Below, one piece after another: positions 40,570-48,126 of a stretch of 64,000 nt of DNA. How positions within the stretch are numbered: the stretch's first letter is position 1; each line of letters starts with the position of its first letter. The notes under the pieces are model-generated. The model worked only from the letters and a program-made list of their open reading frames with translations. It was not told the DNA's origin and made no database searches. The stretch comes from Streptomyces aculeolatus (GTDB lineage: Bacteria > Actinomycetota > Actinomycetes > Streptomycetales > Streptomycetaceae). The translations under genes were made by a program, and so were the position numbers. The DNA is taken from positions 124,001 through 188,000 of the forward strand of contig NZ_JAINRD010000012.1 of the NCBI RefSeq assembly GCF_020400605.1, given 5' to 3'.

Positions 40570-42590
40570 GCGCTCTCTCCTCGGGCGCCGTCGGGGACCG
40601 GGTCCTTCGCCGCGGCCTGCGGGGGTGCGCCGCGGGCGGCGCCCTTCGCCGCGCGCGTACGCGCCCACTCCACGGCCCGTACGACGTGCGCCGCGTGCGC
40701 CTCGTCCAGCACCAGCGACTCGTGTCCCGCCTCCTCGACCACGTCGTGCCTCGACACCGTCGACAGCAGCGCCAACTCGCGCTGGAACTCGGCGTGCAGC
40801 GGGTCGCTGCGCACCGTCTCGCCCGCGGTCACCACCGCGACCGGGGTGTCGGTGGCGGGCAGCGGCAGCCGCGCGTCGGAGCACCAGGTGCGCTGCGACT
40901 CGGCCAGTTCCTCGCGCGCCGTACGCCACAGCCGCGGCCGGCGCACGATCCGCGCCGTGGCCTCGCCCAGCGGCTCGGGCAGCCCGCTCATCTGCTGCGG
41001 GCGGCCGGAGTAGCGCAGCAGCCCGAACGCCGCCTGCAGCCCCGTCGTCGTCATGCGCTGCCGGATCCAGGGCAGCGCCTCGCGCTGCCGCGGGGAGCGG
41101 ACGAACTGCTCGGGGTGGGTGGCGTCCACGAACACCAGGCCGCCGGTGGCTTCGGGGTGGCGGCGGGCGAAGGTGCGGATCAGCAGGCCGCCGATGGAGT
41201 GGCCGACGAGGACGTACGGGGGGTCGAGCCCGAGCGCGTGCAGGGTCTCGGCGAGGACGTCGGCGGCCTCGTCGGGGCCCTGCGGCCGGGCGGCGGCGTC
41301 GCTCCAGCCGATGCCGGGCCGGTCGTACGCGGCGCTCGGCGTCCGCGGGCCGAGGCCGCGCTGCACCCAGCCCCACTGGGTGGCGGGGGCGGCGAGGCCG
41401 TTCTCGAAGACGACGGACGGTCCGCCGGCGGCGGAGTTGCGGGGCAGGACGTGGACGGACCGGCCGGCGACGGTGAGGAGTTCGCCGGGTGCGTCGCGGC
41501 GCAGCCGGGCGTCGCGTACCCGGTTCGCCTGCCGGACGGCGGCGCCGGCCAGCAGCGCGAGGCCGGCGCCCGCGGTGACGGCGGCGGCGCCGCGGGGGGT
41601 GGCGGCGGCGCGGAGCAGCCGGCCGGCGGCGGCCGTGCGGGCGGCGGTGGCGTACGTGCGCGGGGAGGCGGCCGGGGCGGCGGCGCGGGCGCGCGGGCCC
41701 AGCGAGCGGGAGACGTGCGCGAGCGCCGGGTAGGTCGAACAGTACGACCACACGAAGCGGTTGAGGCCCATGAAGCGGGCGTTGCCGAGGTGGAACGCCG
41801 TGCCCGAGGCCAGGATCCCGCGCGCCACGGGCCGCGGCGCGACGAGCACCAGCGGGAACGCCATCTCGCCGAGGATCGTCGCCCATGCCACCGACTTGGC
41901 CAGCCACGGCCGGTCGCGTACGGCGCGGTGGAACAGCGGGTCGCCGAAGGTGCTCGTACGGAAGATCTCCGGGATCGCCGTGCCGTCGCGCCACACCGGG
42001 GAGATCAGCTTGGCCGCGCCGGAGGTGAAGTACGCCATGCAGACCTGCGCGGCGAGGAAGCGCACCAGCATCTCGCGGGCCCGCGGGTCGTGGCCGAACG
42101 CCTTCTCGGCGGCGGACACCGCGTAGTTGACGAACGTCAGGTGGTCGGAGCCGTCGAGGCCGAAGCCGCCCATGCGGGTGTGCAGGCCGTGGGCGGTGCC
42201 GCACATGGTCGCGGCCAGCACCCCGCGCTGCGCGCGGGTGGCGCCGGGCAGCAGCAGGCCGAGGCCGGTCAGGGCGCGGGTCTGCACCAGGCCGACGACG
42301 CCGGGGTAGCCGAAGACCTTCTCCAGCCGCTCCTCGCCGATGCTGCGCCACCACAGGGGGGCGCGCAGCCGCATCACGGGCCAGGCGAACAGGCCGTCGT
42401 CGGCGAGGGTGTCGGCGGTGGCGAGCTGCTCGACGGCGCCGATGGTGGCGCCGACGGAGGTCATCAGCTCCAGCTTGCGGAACACGGTGTCGATGTCGTC
42501 CTGCCCGCGGTACAGCCGGGCGGCGAACCGGCCGGCCGCCGGGCGGGCGGAGGCTGCGGAAGGTGGTGGCGGTGGCGCGCTGGTGGTCAT
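40566..42590 (-). CDS. HTTM membrane domain fused to an alpha/beta hydrolase
   Basis: 674 residues from ATG 42590. Residues about 75-340 are a multi-helix membrane domain of the HTTM type related to vitamin-K-dependent carboxylase and SdpB (VGLVQTRALTGLGLLLPG; NRFVWSYCSTYPALAHV). A second hydrophobic stretch at about 340-370 leads to an alpha/beta hydrolase (about 385-650) with AYDRPGIGWSD, nucleophile elbow VGHSIGGLLIR and a late His in EEAGHESLVLD. Membrane HTTM domains occur in peptide-toxin maturation and quinone-linked carboxylation. Fusion to a hydrolase is uncommon to my knowledge. Flanking genes suggest action on a small membrane substrate. Confidence 0.75.
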   Translation of the reverse strand: MTTSAPPPPPSAASARPAAGRFAARLYRGQDDIDTVFRKLELMTSVGATIGAVEQLATADTLADDGLFAWPVMRLRAPLWWRSIGEERLEKVFGYPGVVGLVQTRALTGLGLLLPGATRAQRGVLAATMCGTAHGLHTRMGGFGLDGSDHLTFVNYAVSAAEKAFGHDPRAREMLVRFLAAQVCMAYFTSGAAKLISPVWRDGTAIPEIFRTSTFGDPLFHRAVRDRPWLAKSVAWATILGEMAFPLVLVAPRPVARGILASGTAFHLGNARFMGLNRFVWSYCSTYPALAHVSRSLGPRARAAAPAASPRTYATAARTAAAGRLLRAAATPRGAAAVTAGAGLALLAGAAVRQANRVRDARLRRDAPGELLTVAGRSVHVLPRNSAAGGPSVVFENGLAAPATQWGWVQRGLGPRTPSAAYDRPGIGWSDAAARPQGPDEAADVLAETLHALGLDPPYVLVGHSIGGLLIRTFARRHPEATGGLVFVDATHPEQFVRSPRQREALPWIRQRMTTTGLQAAFGLLRYSGRPQQMSGLPEPLGEATARIVRRPRLWRTAREELAESQRTWCSDARLPLPATDTPVAVVTAGETVRSDPLHAEFQRELALLSTVSRHDVVEEAGHESLVLDEAHAAHVVRAVEWARTRAAKGAARGAPPQAAAKDPVPDGARGESA

Positions 42591-42622
42591 GGGTGGGGTC
42601 TCCCTTCGGGCGGTACGGCGGA

Positions 42623-42664
42623 GCGCCCCCGGGCGGCGGCGGGATGCCGTCCGCCCGGGGGCGC
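42623..42664 (-). terminator. Hairpin inside the operon, between small membrane gene and HTTM gene
   Basis: The 14 bases at 42623-42636 are the perfect reverse complement of 42651-42664, with a 14-base loop. It lies 32 bp before the HTTM start and could thin transcription into the downstream genes. Confidence 0.7.
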
Positions 42665-42750
42665 CGCGGCCGGCCGGACGCCGGGCGGTACCGAGGTGCG
42701 GGCGGTGCCGGGGCGTCAGGCCGTACGGCGGCGGGGGTGCGGGCCGGCCG

Positions 42751-43053
42751 TCAGACCATGCCCGGGTGGCCGCCGGTCAGCTGGTCGACCGAACGCCCCC
42801 TGAGCGCGGCGCCGTTCGGGGCGTCGGGCGAGGTGCCGTCGTGGTAGCCGAAGGCGGTGACGAAGCTCGTGACCGGGCCGAGCGCGCACCCGACCGCCCC
42901 GGCGACCGTCAGCGCGATCAGCGGGGTGAAGAGCACCGGGACGACGCGGTCGGTCGGGGCGACGAAGTGCTCGTCGTGGTCCGCCGCGTGCTGCTGCGCC
43001 CAGACGGCGATGCGGGAGTCCTCCGTCGTGGGGGCCTGAAGGGTCGTGGTCAT
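42751..43053 (-). CDS. 100-residue small membrane protein, candidate precursor or partner peptide
   Basis: It starts at ATG 43053 with GGAAGAGG upstream. Residues 1-40 are hydrophilic and His/Asp-rich (WAQQHAADHDEHFVAP). Residues about 47-75 form one hydrophobic segment with a single Cys (PLIALTVAGAVGCALGP). The last 25 residues are polar and Gly-rich (YHDGTSPDAPNGAALRG). It is the first gene of the HTTM operon and is followed by a strong hairpin, an arrangement often used to express a precursor peptide more than its maturation enzymes. No family recognised. Confidence 0.6.
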   Translation of the reverse strand: MTTTLQAPTTEDSRIAVWAQQHAADHDEHFVAPTDRVVPVLFTPLIALTVAGAVGCALGPVTSFVTAFGYHDGTSPDAPNGAALRGRSVDQLTGGHPGMV

Positions 43054-43332
43054 GACCTCTTCCTTTCGTCGGGAGACTCCGAAGCTAGGTGCGGCGGTCG
43101 GGCCGGGCATCCGGCCAATGCACCGTCTTGGCGGCGGGTACGGAGGAGTTCTGAGGATTGACGCGGCGGCCGGTTCCGGTTACGTGCGGGGGCGTCTCGC
43201 GGCGGCCCGGGGTTGTCAATCCCCCGCAGCCCGCGCGTGTGCCGCGGCCCCTCCGGCGAAATGCGGATGCGCGGCCGGCGGGGGCGGTCCTACGTTCCGG
43301 GGCACGAGGACGCCGAGCGGGAGGGCCGGGGC

Positions 43333-44622
43333 ATGAGCGAGCCGACGCACGACGGGGGCGGGGAGCGTACGCGGGGGCGGGAGGGGACGCGCGCCGCGGA
43401 GGAAGGCCGCGGCGCCGCGGAACCGCTGGGCGGGCCGGGCGCCTTGCGCGGCGGCGGGCGGCAGGACGCCGGGCCGCCCGGGGCGCCCGGAGCCGGGAGC
43501 GGGGCCGGCGCGCCGGGCGCCGGGGAGGCCGCCGCCGTACGGGCCGCGACCGGCACCCTGCTCTACGGCTTCGCGCTCTCCCGGGTCACCGGCGCCTTCG
43601 TCCGCCTCGGCATACCCGACGCGCTGGCCGGCACCGCCCTGCCCGCCGACCGCCTCGCGCACGCCACCGGCACCCACGAACCCTCCCTGCGCCGCCTGCT
43701 GCGCGCCGCGTCGGCGCTGGGCCTGCTGACCGTACGGCCCGGCGGGCACTACGAACTGACCCTGCTCGGCGAGCTGTTCCGCGACGACCCGCGGCTGCGC
43801 CGGCTCGCAGAGCTGTACGGCGAGCCGGCGGTGTGGCGGGCGTACGGCGCGCTGGAGGACGCCGTACGCGACGGCGGGTCCGCCTTCCGGCACGCCCACG
43901 GCACCGGCCTCTTCACGGCACTGGAGACGGACGGGCCGCTGGCGGCGCGGTTCACCGGGGCGATGGGCACGGTGACAGCGGCGCAGACGGAACAGGTCGT
44001 GTCCGGCTTCGACTTCGGCGGCATCGGCCACCTCGTGGACGTCGGCGGCGGCGACGGCACGCTGCTCGCCGCGCTGCTGCGTGCGTACCCGCGCCTGCGC
44101 GGCACCCTGCTGGAGCGCCCCGCGGCCCTTGCCGCGGCGCCGCCGGTGCTGCGGGCGGCGGGGGTCGCGGACCGGTGCGCGCTGCTGGAGGGCGACTTCT
44201 TCGCCGCGGTCCCGGTGGGCGGCGGCGGTCCGGCCGACGCCTGCCTGCTGAAGAACATCCTGCACAACTTCGGCGACGACGACTGCGTGCGCGTGCTGCG
44301 CGCCTGCCGGGCGGCACTGCGGCCCGGCGGGCGGGTGCTGGTGCCCGCGCTGGTCCTGCCGGAGGCGGGCGGCGGGGCCGGTACGCAGCCGGACGCGGAG
44401 ACGGCGGTGGCGCTGAGCGACGTGGAGATGATGGTGCTGACGGCCGGGCGGGAACGCACCCTGGCCGAGTACCGCGCGCTCTTCGCCCGCGCCGGGCTGG
44501 CGCTGCCGCCCGGGGCGCCCCCGGCTTTGCCCGGGCTGCCGCACCACTCCATGCTGGAGGGGACGGACGGGACGGAGCACGGGACGCGGGAGGCGCGCGA
44601 TGGTGCTGCTGTACGACGGTGA
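43333..44622 (+). CDS. O-methyltransferase of the dimerising Methyltransf_2 family
   Basis: 429 residues from ATG 43333 (GGGAGG about ten bases upstream). The first 65 residues are a disordered Gly/Pro/Arg stretch. A winged-helix dimer domain follows (GFALSRVTGAFVRLGIPDAL), then the SAM domain (LVDVGGGDGTLLAALLRAYP, LKNILHNFGDDDCVRVLRAC). Such enzymes methylate hydroxyls on aromatic or polyketide products. It is divergent from the HTTM operon and overlaps the DCC gene by 23 bp, so it may belong to that locus. Confidence 0.83.
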   Translation: MSEPTHDGGGERTRGREGTRAAEEGRGAAEPLGGPGALRGGGRQDAGPPGAPGAGSGAGAPGAGEAAAVRAATGTLLYGFALSRVTGAFVRLGIPDALAGTALPADRLAHATGTHEPSLRRLLRAASALGLLTVRPGGHYELTLLGELFRDDPRLRRLAELYGEPAVWRAYGALEDAVRDGGSAFRHAHGTGLFTALETDGPLAARFTGAMGTVTAAQTEQVVSGFDFGGIGHLVDVGGGDGTLLAALLRAYPRLRGTLLERPAALAAAPPVLRAAGVADRCALLEGDFFAAVPVGGGGPADACLLKNILHNFGDDDCVRVLRACRAALRPGGRVLVPALVLPEAGGGAGTQPDAETAVALSDVEMMVLTAGRERTLAEYRALFARAGLALPPGAPPALPGLPHHSMLEGTDGTEHGTREARDGAAVRR

Positions 44623-45010
44623 CTGCGGCTTCTGCACGGGGTGGGCCGACTTCGGGCGCCGGCGCTTCGCGCCCGAGGTGCGGATCGTGCCGTGGCAGTC
44701 CGTGGACCCGGAGGCCTACGGGGTGCCGGAGGAGCGGCTGCTGCGCGAGGTGGTGCTCGTCGGGGAGGCGGGGCACGCGCCCGCCGACCCCCGGGCGGCG
44801 GCCCCGCCGCCGGGCGGCGCCATGGCCATCGCCGGGACGCTCCGCAGCGGGAACCGCGCCGGCCGGGTGCTGGGCCGCGCGCTCGCCGCACGGCCCGTAC
44901 GCCGCCCCGCCGCCGCCCTCTACCGCCTGGTCTCCCGCAACCGCTACCGCCTGCGCTTCCCCCTCCTCCCCGCCCGCGAGGGCGCCCGCTGCGGCGTCAC
45001 CCGTCCCTAG
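44600..45010 (+). CDS. DCC-family thiol-disulfide oxidoreductase (DUF393)
   Basis: 136 residues. The start overlaps the methyltransferase gene. It opens with the DCC signature YDGDCGFC, a redox CxxC preceded by Asp-Gly-Asp, in the expected thioredoxin-like position, and ends with the helix ALYRLVSRNRYRLRF and a final CGV. DCC proteins often sit beside HTTM proteins, which strengthens the link with the divergent operon. Its TAG lies in the left arm of the long inverted repeat at 45007-45067. Confidence 0.85.
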   Translation: MVLLYDGDCGFCTGWADFGRRRFAPEVRIVPWQSVDPEAYGVPEERLLREVVLVGEAGHAPADPRAAAPPPGGAMAIAGTLRSGNRAGRVLGRALAARPVRRPAAALYRLVSRNRYRLRFPLLPAREGARCGVTRP

Positions 45011-45067
45011 GGTCTGTCGTTTGGGTCTTCGCCGGGCTCGCGGCAAGACCCAAACGACAGACCCTAG
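45007..45067. terminator. 23-bp perfect inverted repeat, strong hairpin
   Basis: 45007-45029 and 45045-45067 are perfect reverse complements with a 15-base loop, and both outer ends are CTAG. It can terminate the DCC transcript. The arm length and CTAG ends also fit a miniature inverted-repeat insertion. TAGGGTCTGTC from its outer arm recurs at 51289-51299. Confidence 0.75.
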
Positions 45068-45081
45068 CCCCACCAGCTCAT

Positions 45082-45097
45082 TCAACCGATCGGTTGA
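45082..45097. promoter_or_regulatory. ArsR operator 1, 16-bp perfect palindrome
   Basis: TCAACCGATCGGTTGA reads the same on both strands. It lies 55 bp before the ArsR gene. Confidence 0.75.
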
Positions 45098-45127
45098 CCA
45101 CGCGGAGGCGGCGTGCCAGCATGTTGT

Positions 45128-45143
45128 TCAACCGATCAGTTGA
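45128..45143. promoter_or_regulatory. ArsR operator 2
   Basis: TCAACCGATCAGTTGA differs from operator 1 at one base, is centred 46 bp downstream of it and lies just before the ArsR ribosome site. Confidence 0.75.
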
Positions 45144-45152
45144 GGACGTGAC

Positions 45153-45557
45153 ATGACCTCGGCCCCCCAGCCCGTGCCGGAGCCCGACCAGCGGCTGTCC
45201 CTGGTCTTCTCCGCACTCGCCGACCCGACCAGGCGCGACATCGTGGCCCGCCTCACCGCGGGCGACGCCACCGTCAACGAGCTGGCCGAGCCGTACGACG
45301 TCAGCGTGCAGGCCGTCTCCAAGCACATCCGCGTCCTGGAGGACGCCGGCCTGGTCAGCCGCACCCGGGACGCCCAGCGGCGGCCCTGCCACCTGGAGGC
45401 GGGGGTCTTCGACCTCATGACGAAGTGGATCGAGCGCTACCGGCGCGCGGCGGAGGACCGCTACCGCCGCCTGGACGCCGTCCTGGAGCAGATGGACGCC
45501 CAGGACGCGCCGCCGGTGCCGACGCCCCGAACGACGAAGGAAGCAGACGCCTCATGA
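45153..45557 (+). CDS. ArsR-family regulator of the SRPBCC-linked (non-metal) type
   Basis: 134 residues. The winged helix is clear (ALADPTRRDIVARLTAGDATV, VSVQAVSKHIRVLEDAGLV). There is no conserved Cys or His metal site. In this subfamily ArsR proteins pair with an SRPBCC/AHSA1 gene that starts in the overlapping ATGA, as here at 45554. Two copies of a palindrome just upstream suggest autoregulation, but the ligand is unknown. Confidence 0.88.
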   Translation: MTSAPQPVPEPDQRLSLVFSALADPTRRDIVARLTAGDATVNELAEPYDVSVQAVSKHIRVLEDAGLVSRTRDAQRRPCHLEAGVFDLMTKWIERYRRAAEDRYRRLDAVLEQMDAQDAPPVPTPRTTKEADAS

Positions 45558-46594
45558 GCACCACACCCACCCGCCACCGCAACGAGACCGGGATCACCGT
45601 CGACCCGGTGCTCCCCACCATCGTGATCACCCGGGAGTTCGAGGCCCCGCCCGAGCGGGTGTTCCGCGCGCACACCGACCCCGACCTCGTCGCCCAGTGG
45701 CTCGGCCCGCGCGGGCTGACCATGACCATCGAGCGCTACGACGCCCGCACCGACGGCTCGTACCGCTACGTCCACTCCGACGACGAGGGGAACGACTACG
45801 CCTTCCACGGCGTGTTCCACGAGGTGCGCCCCACCGAGCGCATCGTCCAGACCTTCACCTACGAGGGCATGCCCGACAGCGTCAGCCTGGAGACCGCCGT
45901 CTTCGAGGACCTCGGCGGGCGCACCCGGCTGACCACCACCTCGCTGCTGGACTCGCTCGAATCCCGCGACGGCATGATCGCCGGCGGCGCCGAGACCGGC
46001 ATCCGCGAGGGCTACGAACGGCTGGACGAACTGCTCGACGGCACCCGGGCCGCCGCCGAACACCGCCGGGTCGCCGGCGAGTTCACGGCCCGCGTCCGCG
46101 GCGTCGCCGCGGACCGGTGGGACGACCCGGCGCCGTGCGAGGGGTGGGTCGCGCGGGACGTCGTCCGGCACCTCGTCGAGTGGTTCCCCGGCTTCCTGAA
46201 GGCGGGCGCCGGCATCGAGCTGCCGAAGGGCCCGCCGGTGGACGAGGACCCGGTGGGGGCGTGGCAGGTGCACAACGACGCCGTGCAGGCCGTCCTGGAC
46301 GACCCGGCCACGGCGGGCAGGACCCTGTCGCACCCGGAGACCGGCGACCTGCCGCTGGCACAGGCCATCGACCGCTTCTACACCGGCGACGTGTTCATGC
46401 ACACCTGGGATCTGGCCCGGGCGACCGGCCAGGACGAGCGGCTGGATCCGGCCAAGTGCGCCGCCCTGCTGGCGGGGATGCTGCCGATGGACGAGGTGCT
46501 GCGCGGCAGCGGCCACTACGGCCCGCGCGTCGAGGTCCCGGAGAGCGCCGACGTGCAGACCCGCCTGCTGGCGTTCATCGGCCGCACGCCCTGA
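45554..46594 (+). CDS. SRPBCC (AHSA1-like) domain fused to a maleylpyruvate-isomerase-like/TIGR03086 domain
   Basis: 346 residues from ATG 45554. Residues 1-155 are an AHSA1-type SRPBCC ligand-binding domain (VITREFEAPPERVFRAHTDPDLVAQWLGP). Residues 165-346 match the DinB-like mycothiol-dependent maleylpyruvate-isomerase fold (CEGWVARDVVRHLVEWFPGFL, FYTGDVFMHTWDLARATG), with the His pattern expected for a metal. The halves are normally separate genes in ArsR operons, so this looks like a fusion of the two genes. The true substrate is unknown. Confidence 0.82.
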   Translation: MSTTPTRHRNETGITVDPVLPTIVITREFEAPPERVFRAHTDPDLVAQWLGPRGLTMTIERYDARTDGSYRYVHSDDEGNDYAFHGVFHEVRPTERIVQTFTYEGMPDSVSLETAVFEDLGGRTRLTTTSLLDSLESRDGMIAGGAETGIREGYERLDELLDGTRAAAEHRRVAGEFTARVRGVAADRWDDPAPCEGWVARDVVRHLVEWFPGFLKAGAGIELPKGPPVDEDPVGAWQVHNDAVQAVLDDPATAGRTLSHPETGDLPLAQAIDRFYTGDVFMHTWDLARATGQDERLDPAKCAALLAGMLPMDEVLRGSGHYGPRVEVPESADVQTRLLAFIGRTP

Positions 46595-46620
46595 GCCGGG
46601 CGGCGGGCCGCCGGCCCCGC

Positions 46621-46657
46621 TCCTGTCCCTGCCACGCCGCCCGTGGCAGGGACAGGA
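46621..46657 (+). terminator. Strong hairpin terminator of the ArsR operon
   Basis: 16-base perfect arms (46621-46636, 46642-46657) surround a 5-base loop, 26 bp after the fusion gene. Confidence 0.82.
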
Positions 46658-46799
46658 CCGTGCTGTGCAGCGTATGCGCTGGTGAGCCGCCCGGGGCGGG
46701 TCATGCCGCGGATTTGGCCGACGCTTGACGGTCGCTTGGCCGGCCGCTGGTACCCGGCCCCGGGTCCGGCGTCCCCGTACGCCGTGATCGGATGGCCCC

Positions 46800-47312
46800 A
46801 TGTCCCCCGAATCCCGTGCGCGGCTCGCCGCCCTCGGCGCGGAACTCCTCGCCATCCACCGCGGCCTGCGCACCGACCTGGCCCGGCTCCGTACGGAAAC
46901 CGACGACTACCTGGCCGGCGGTCCCCGGCCGCGCGACCTCAAGGCCCACTGCCTCGCCTTCTGCACCGCGCTGACCGCGCACCACACGGGCGAGGACCGC
47001 GGCGCGTTCCCCGCGCTCACCGCGCGCCACCCCGAACTGCGGCCGCTGATCGGGAAGATGGCGGAGGACCACGCCATGATCAGCGGCCTCCTGCAGAGCC
47101 TGGAGCGGGTCCTCGACGACGTGCCCGCGGAGCCGGACGAGCGGGCCGCGGCACGCGTGCGGGGCGAGTTGGAGGGGCTGGGCGCGATCATGGAGTCGCA
47201 CTTCCGCTTCGAGGAGCGGACGATCGCCGAGGCACTCGACGCGCTGCCGGCCGAGGCGGGGAGCACCGAGGACCTGCTGGGGCTGCCGGGCACGGCGGGC
47301 GGGCGCGCGTAG
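46800..47312 (+). CDS. Hemerythrin-like (HHE) protein
   Basis: 170 residues from ATG 46800. Four-helix HHE pattern: AIHRGLRTDLARL, HHTGEDRGAFPALTARHPE, EDHAMISGLLQSL and MESHFRFEERTI, which supply the His and Glu ligands for a di-iron site. Proteins of this class bind oxygen or nitric oxide, or act in iron and redox sensing. It stands alone and converges with the DUF6506 gene. Confidence 0.87.
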   Translation: MSPESRARLAALGAELLAIHRGLRTDLARLRTETDDYLAGGPRPRDLKAHCLAFCTALTAHHTGEDRGAFPALTARHPELRPLIGKMAEDHAMISGLLQSLERVLDDVPAEPDERAAARVRGELEGLGAIMESHFRFEERTIAEALDALPAEAGSTEDLLGLPGTAGGRA

Positions 47313-47412
47313 CCGGCGGGGCGCGTAGGAGCGTGCGGGGCGCGTGGAAGCGCGCGGAGGCGGCCGTACGGCCGGTGGCCCCGGGAGCGCCCCGGGGCCG
47401 GGACCTCCGGGG

Positions 47413-48018
47413 TCAGGCGGCGCGGAAGGCCGCGGCGGCGTCCATCGACTCGATGCCGTACGTCACCGACCCCACCGGGATGCCGCCGCCGGCCTCGTGG
47501 ATGCGGGCCGCGGCGTCGGCGCCGAAGCCGCCGAAGATCTCGATCAGGCCCACCTTCGTCCCCCGTACCTCCCGGGCCTCCCGCTCCGCCGCGGCCAGGT
47601 CCGGCACCGCCACCGCGCGGAAGGAGAACCCGCCCGCGCGCTCGGCGACCAGCCGGTCCCGGGCCGGGTCCGCGCCCGGCAGCAGGAGCAGGAACAGCTC
47701 CGACTGGTCCTGCCCCGCCAGGAACGTCAGGTGGTAGCGGGAGATGGCGGCCAGTGACTCGCTGCCGTAGCCGATCGCCCCGACCGGTACCCGGTCCCCG
47801 ACCTCGGCGATCACCTTCGCCGCCCCCACGGGGCCGAACCCGCCGCACAGCTCGACCAGTCCGGCCCCCTCCGCCACCAGCTCGGCGATCACCGGCGCCG
47901 CCTCCGCCTCGTCCGGCACGGCGAGCAGCGTCAGCCGCCGCCCGCCGGCCTCGAAGACCGTGCGGGTGCCCTTCGGGTCGGCGTCGGGCTGCGGGAAGAC
48001 CACGATGGACTCGGACAT
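47413..48018 (-). CDS. DUF6506-family protein with an internal duplication
   Basis: 201 residues from ATG 48018. Two similar segments occur: VELCGGFGPVGAAKVIAEV plus VPVGAIGYGSESL, and IEIFGGFGADAAARIHEAG plus IPVGSVTYGIESM, about 100 residues apart. This indicates an internal tandem duplication of one alpha/beta unit. I recall family members as DUF6506 or unannotated and know no function. It is divergent from the large SARP gene (108 bp), which might control it. Confidence 0.65.
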   Translation of the reverse strand: MSESIVVFPQPDADPKGTRTVFEAGGRRLTLLAVPDEAEAAPVIAELVAEGAGLVELCGGFGPVGAAKVIAEVGDRVPVGAIGYGSESLAAISRYHLTFLAGQDQSELFLLLLPGADPARDRLVAERAGGFSFRAVAVPDLAAAEREAREVRGTKVGLIEIFGGFGADAAARIHEAGGGIPVGSVTYGIESMDAAAAFRAA

Positions 48019-48126
48019 GGTGTCTCTCCTCGGTCGTCTGGGGGGCGCGGTGTGCGCTCCCCGGTACGGCGCCGACGCTACGGAGCCGCGCTGACGGTCC
48101 ACTGACCGTCCGCTTACGATCACCGG

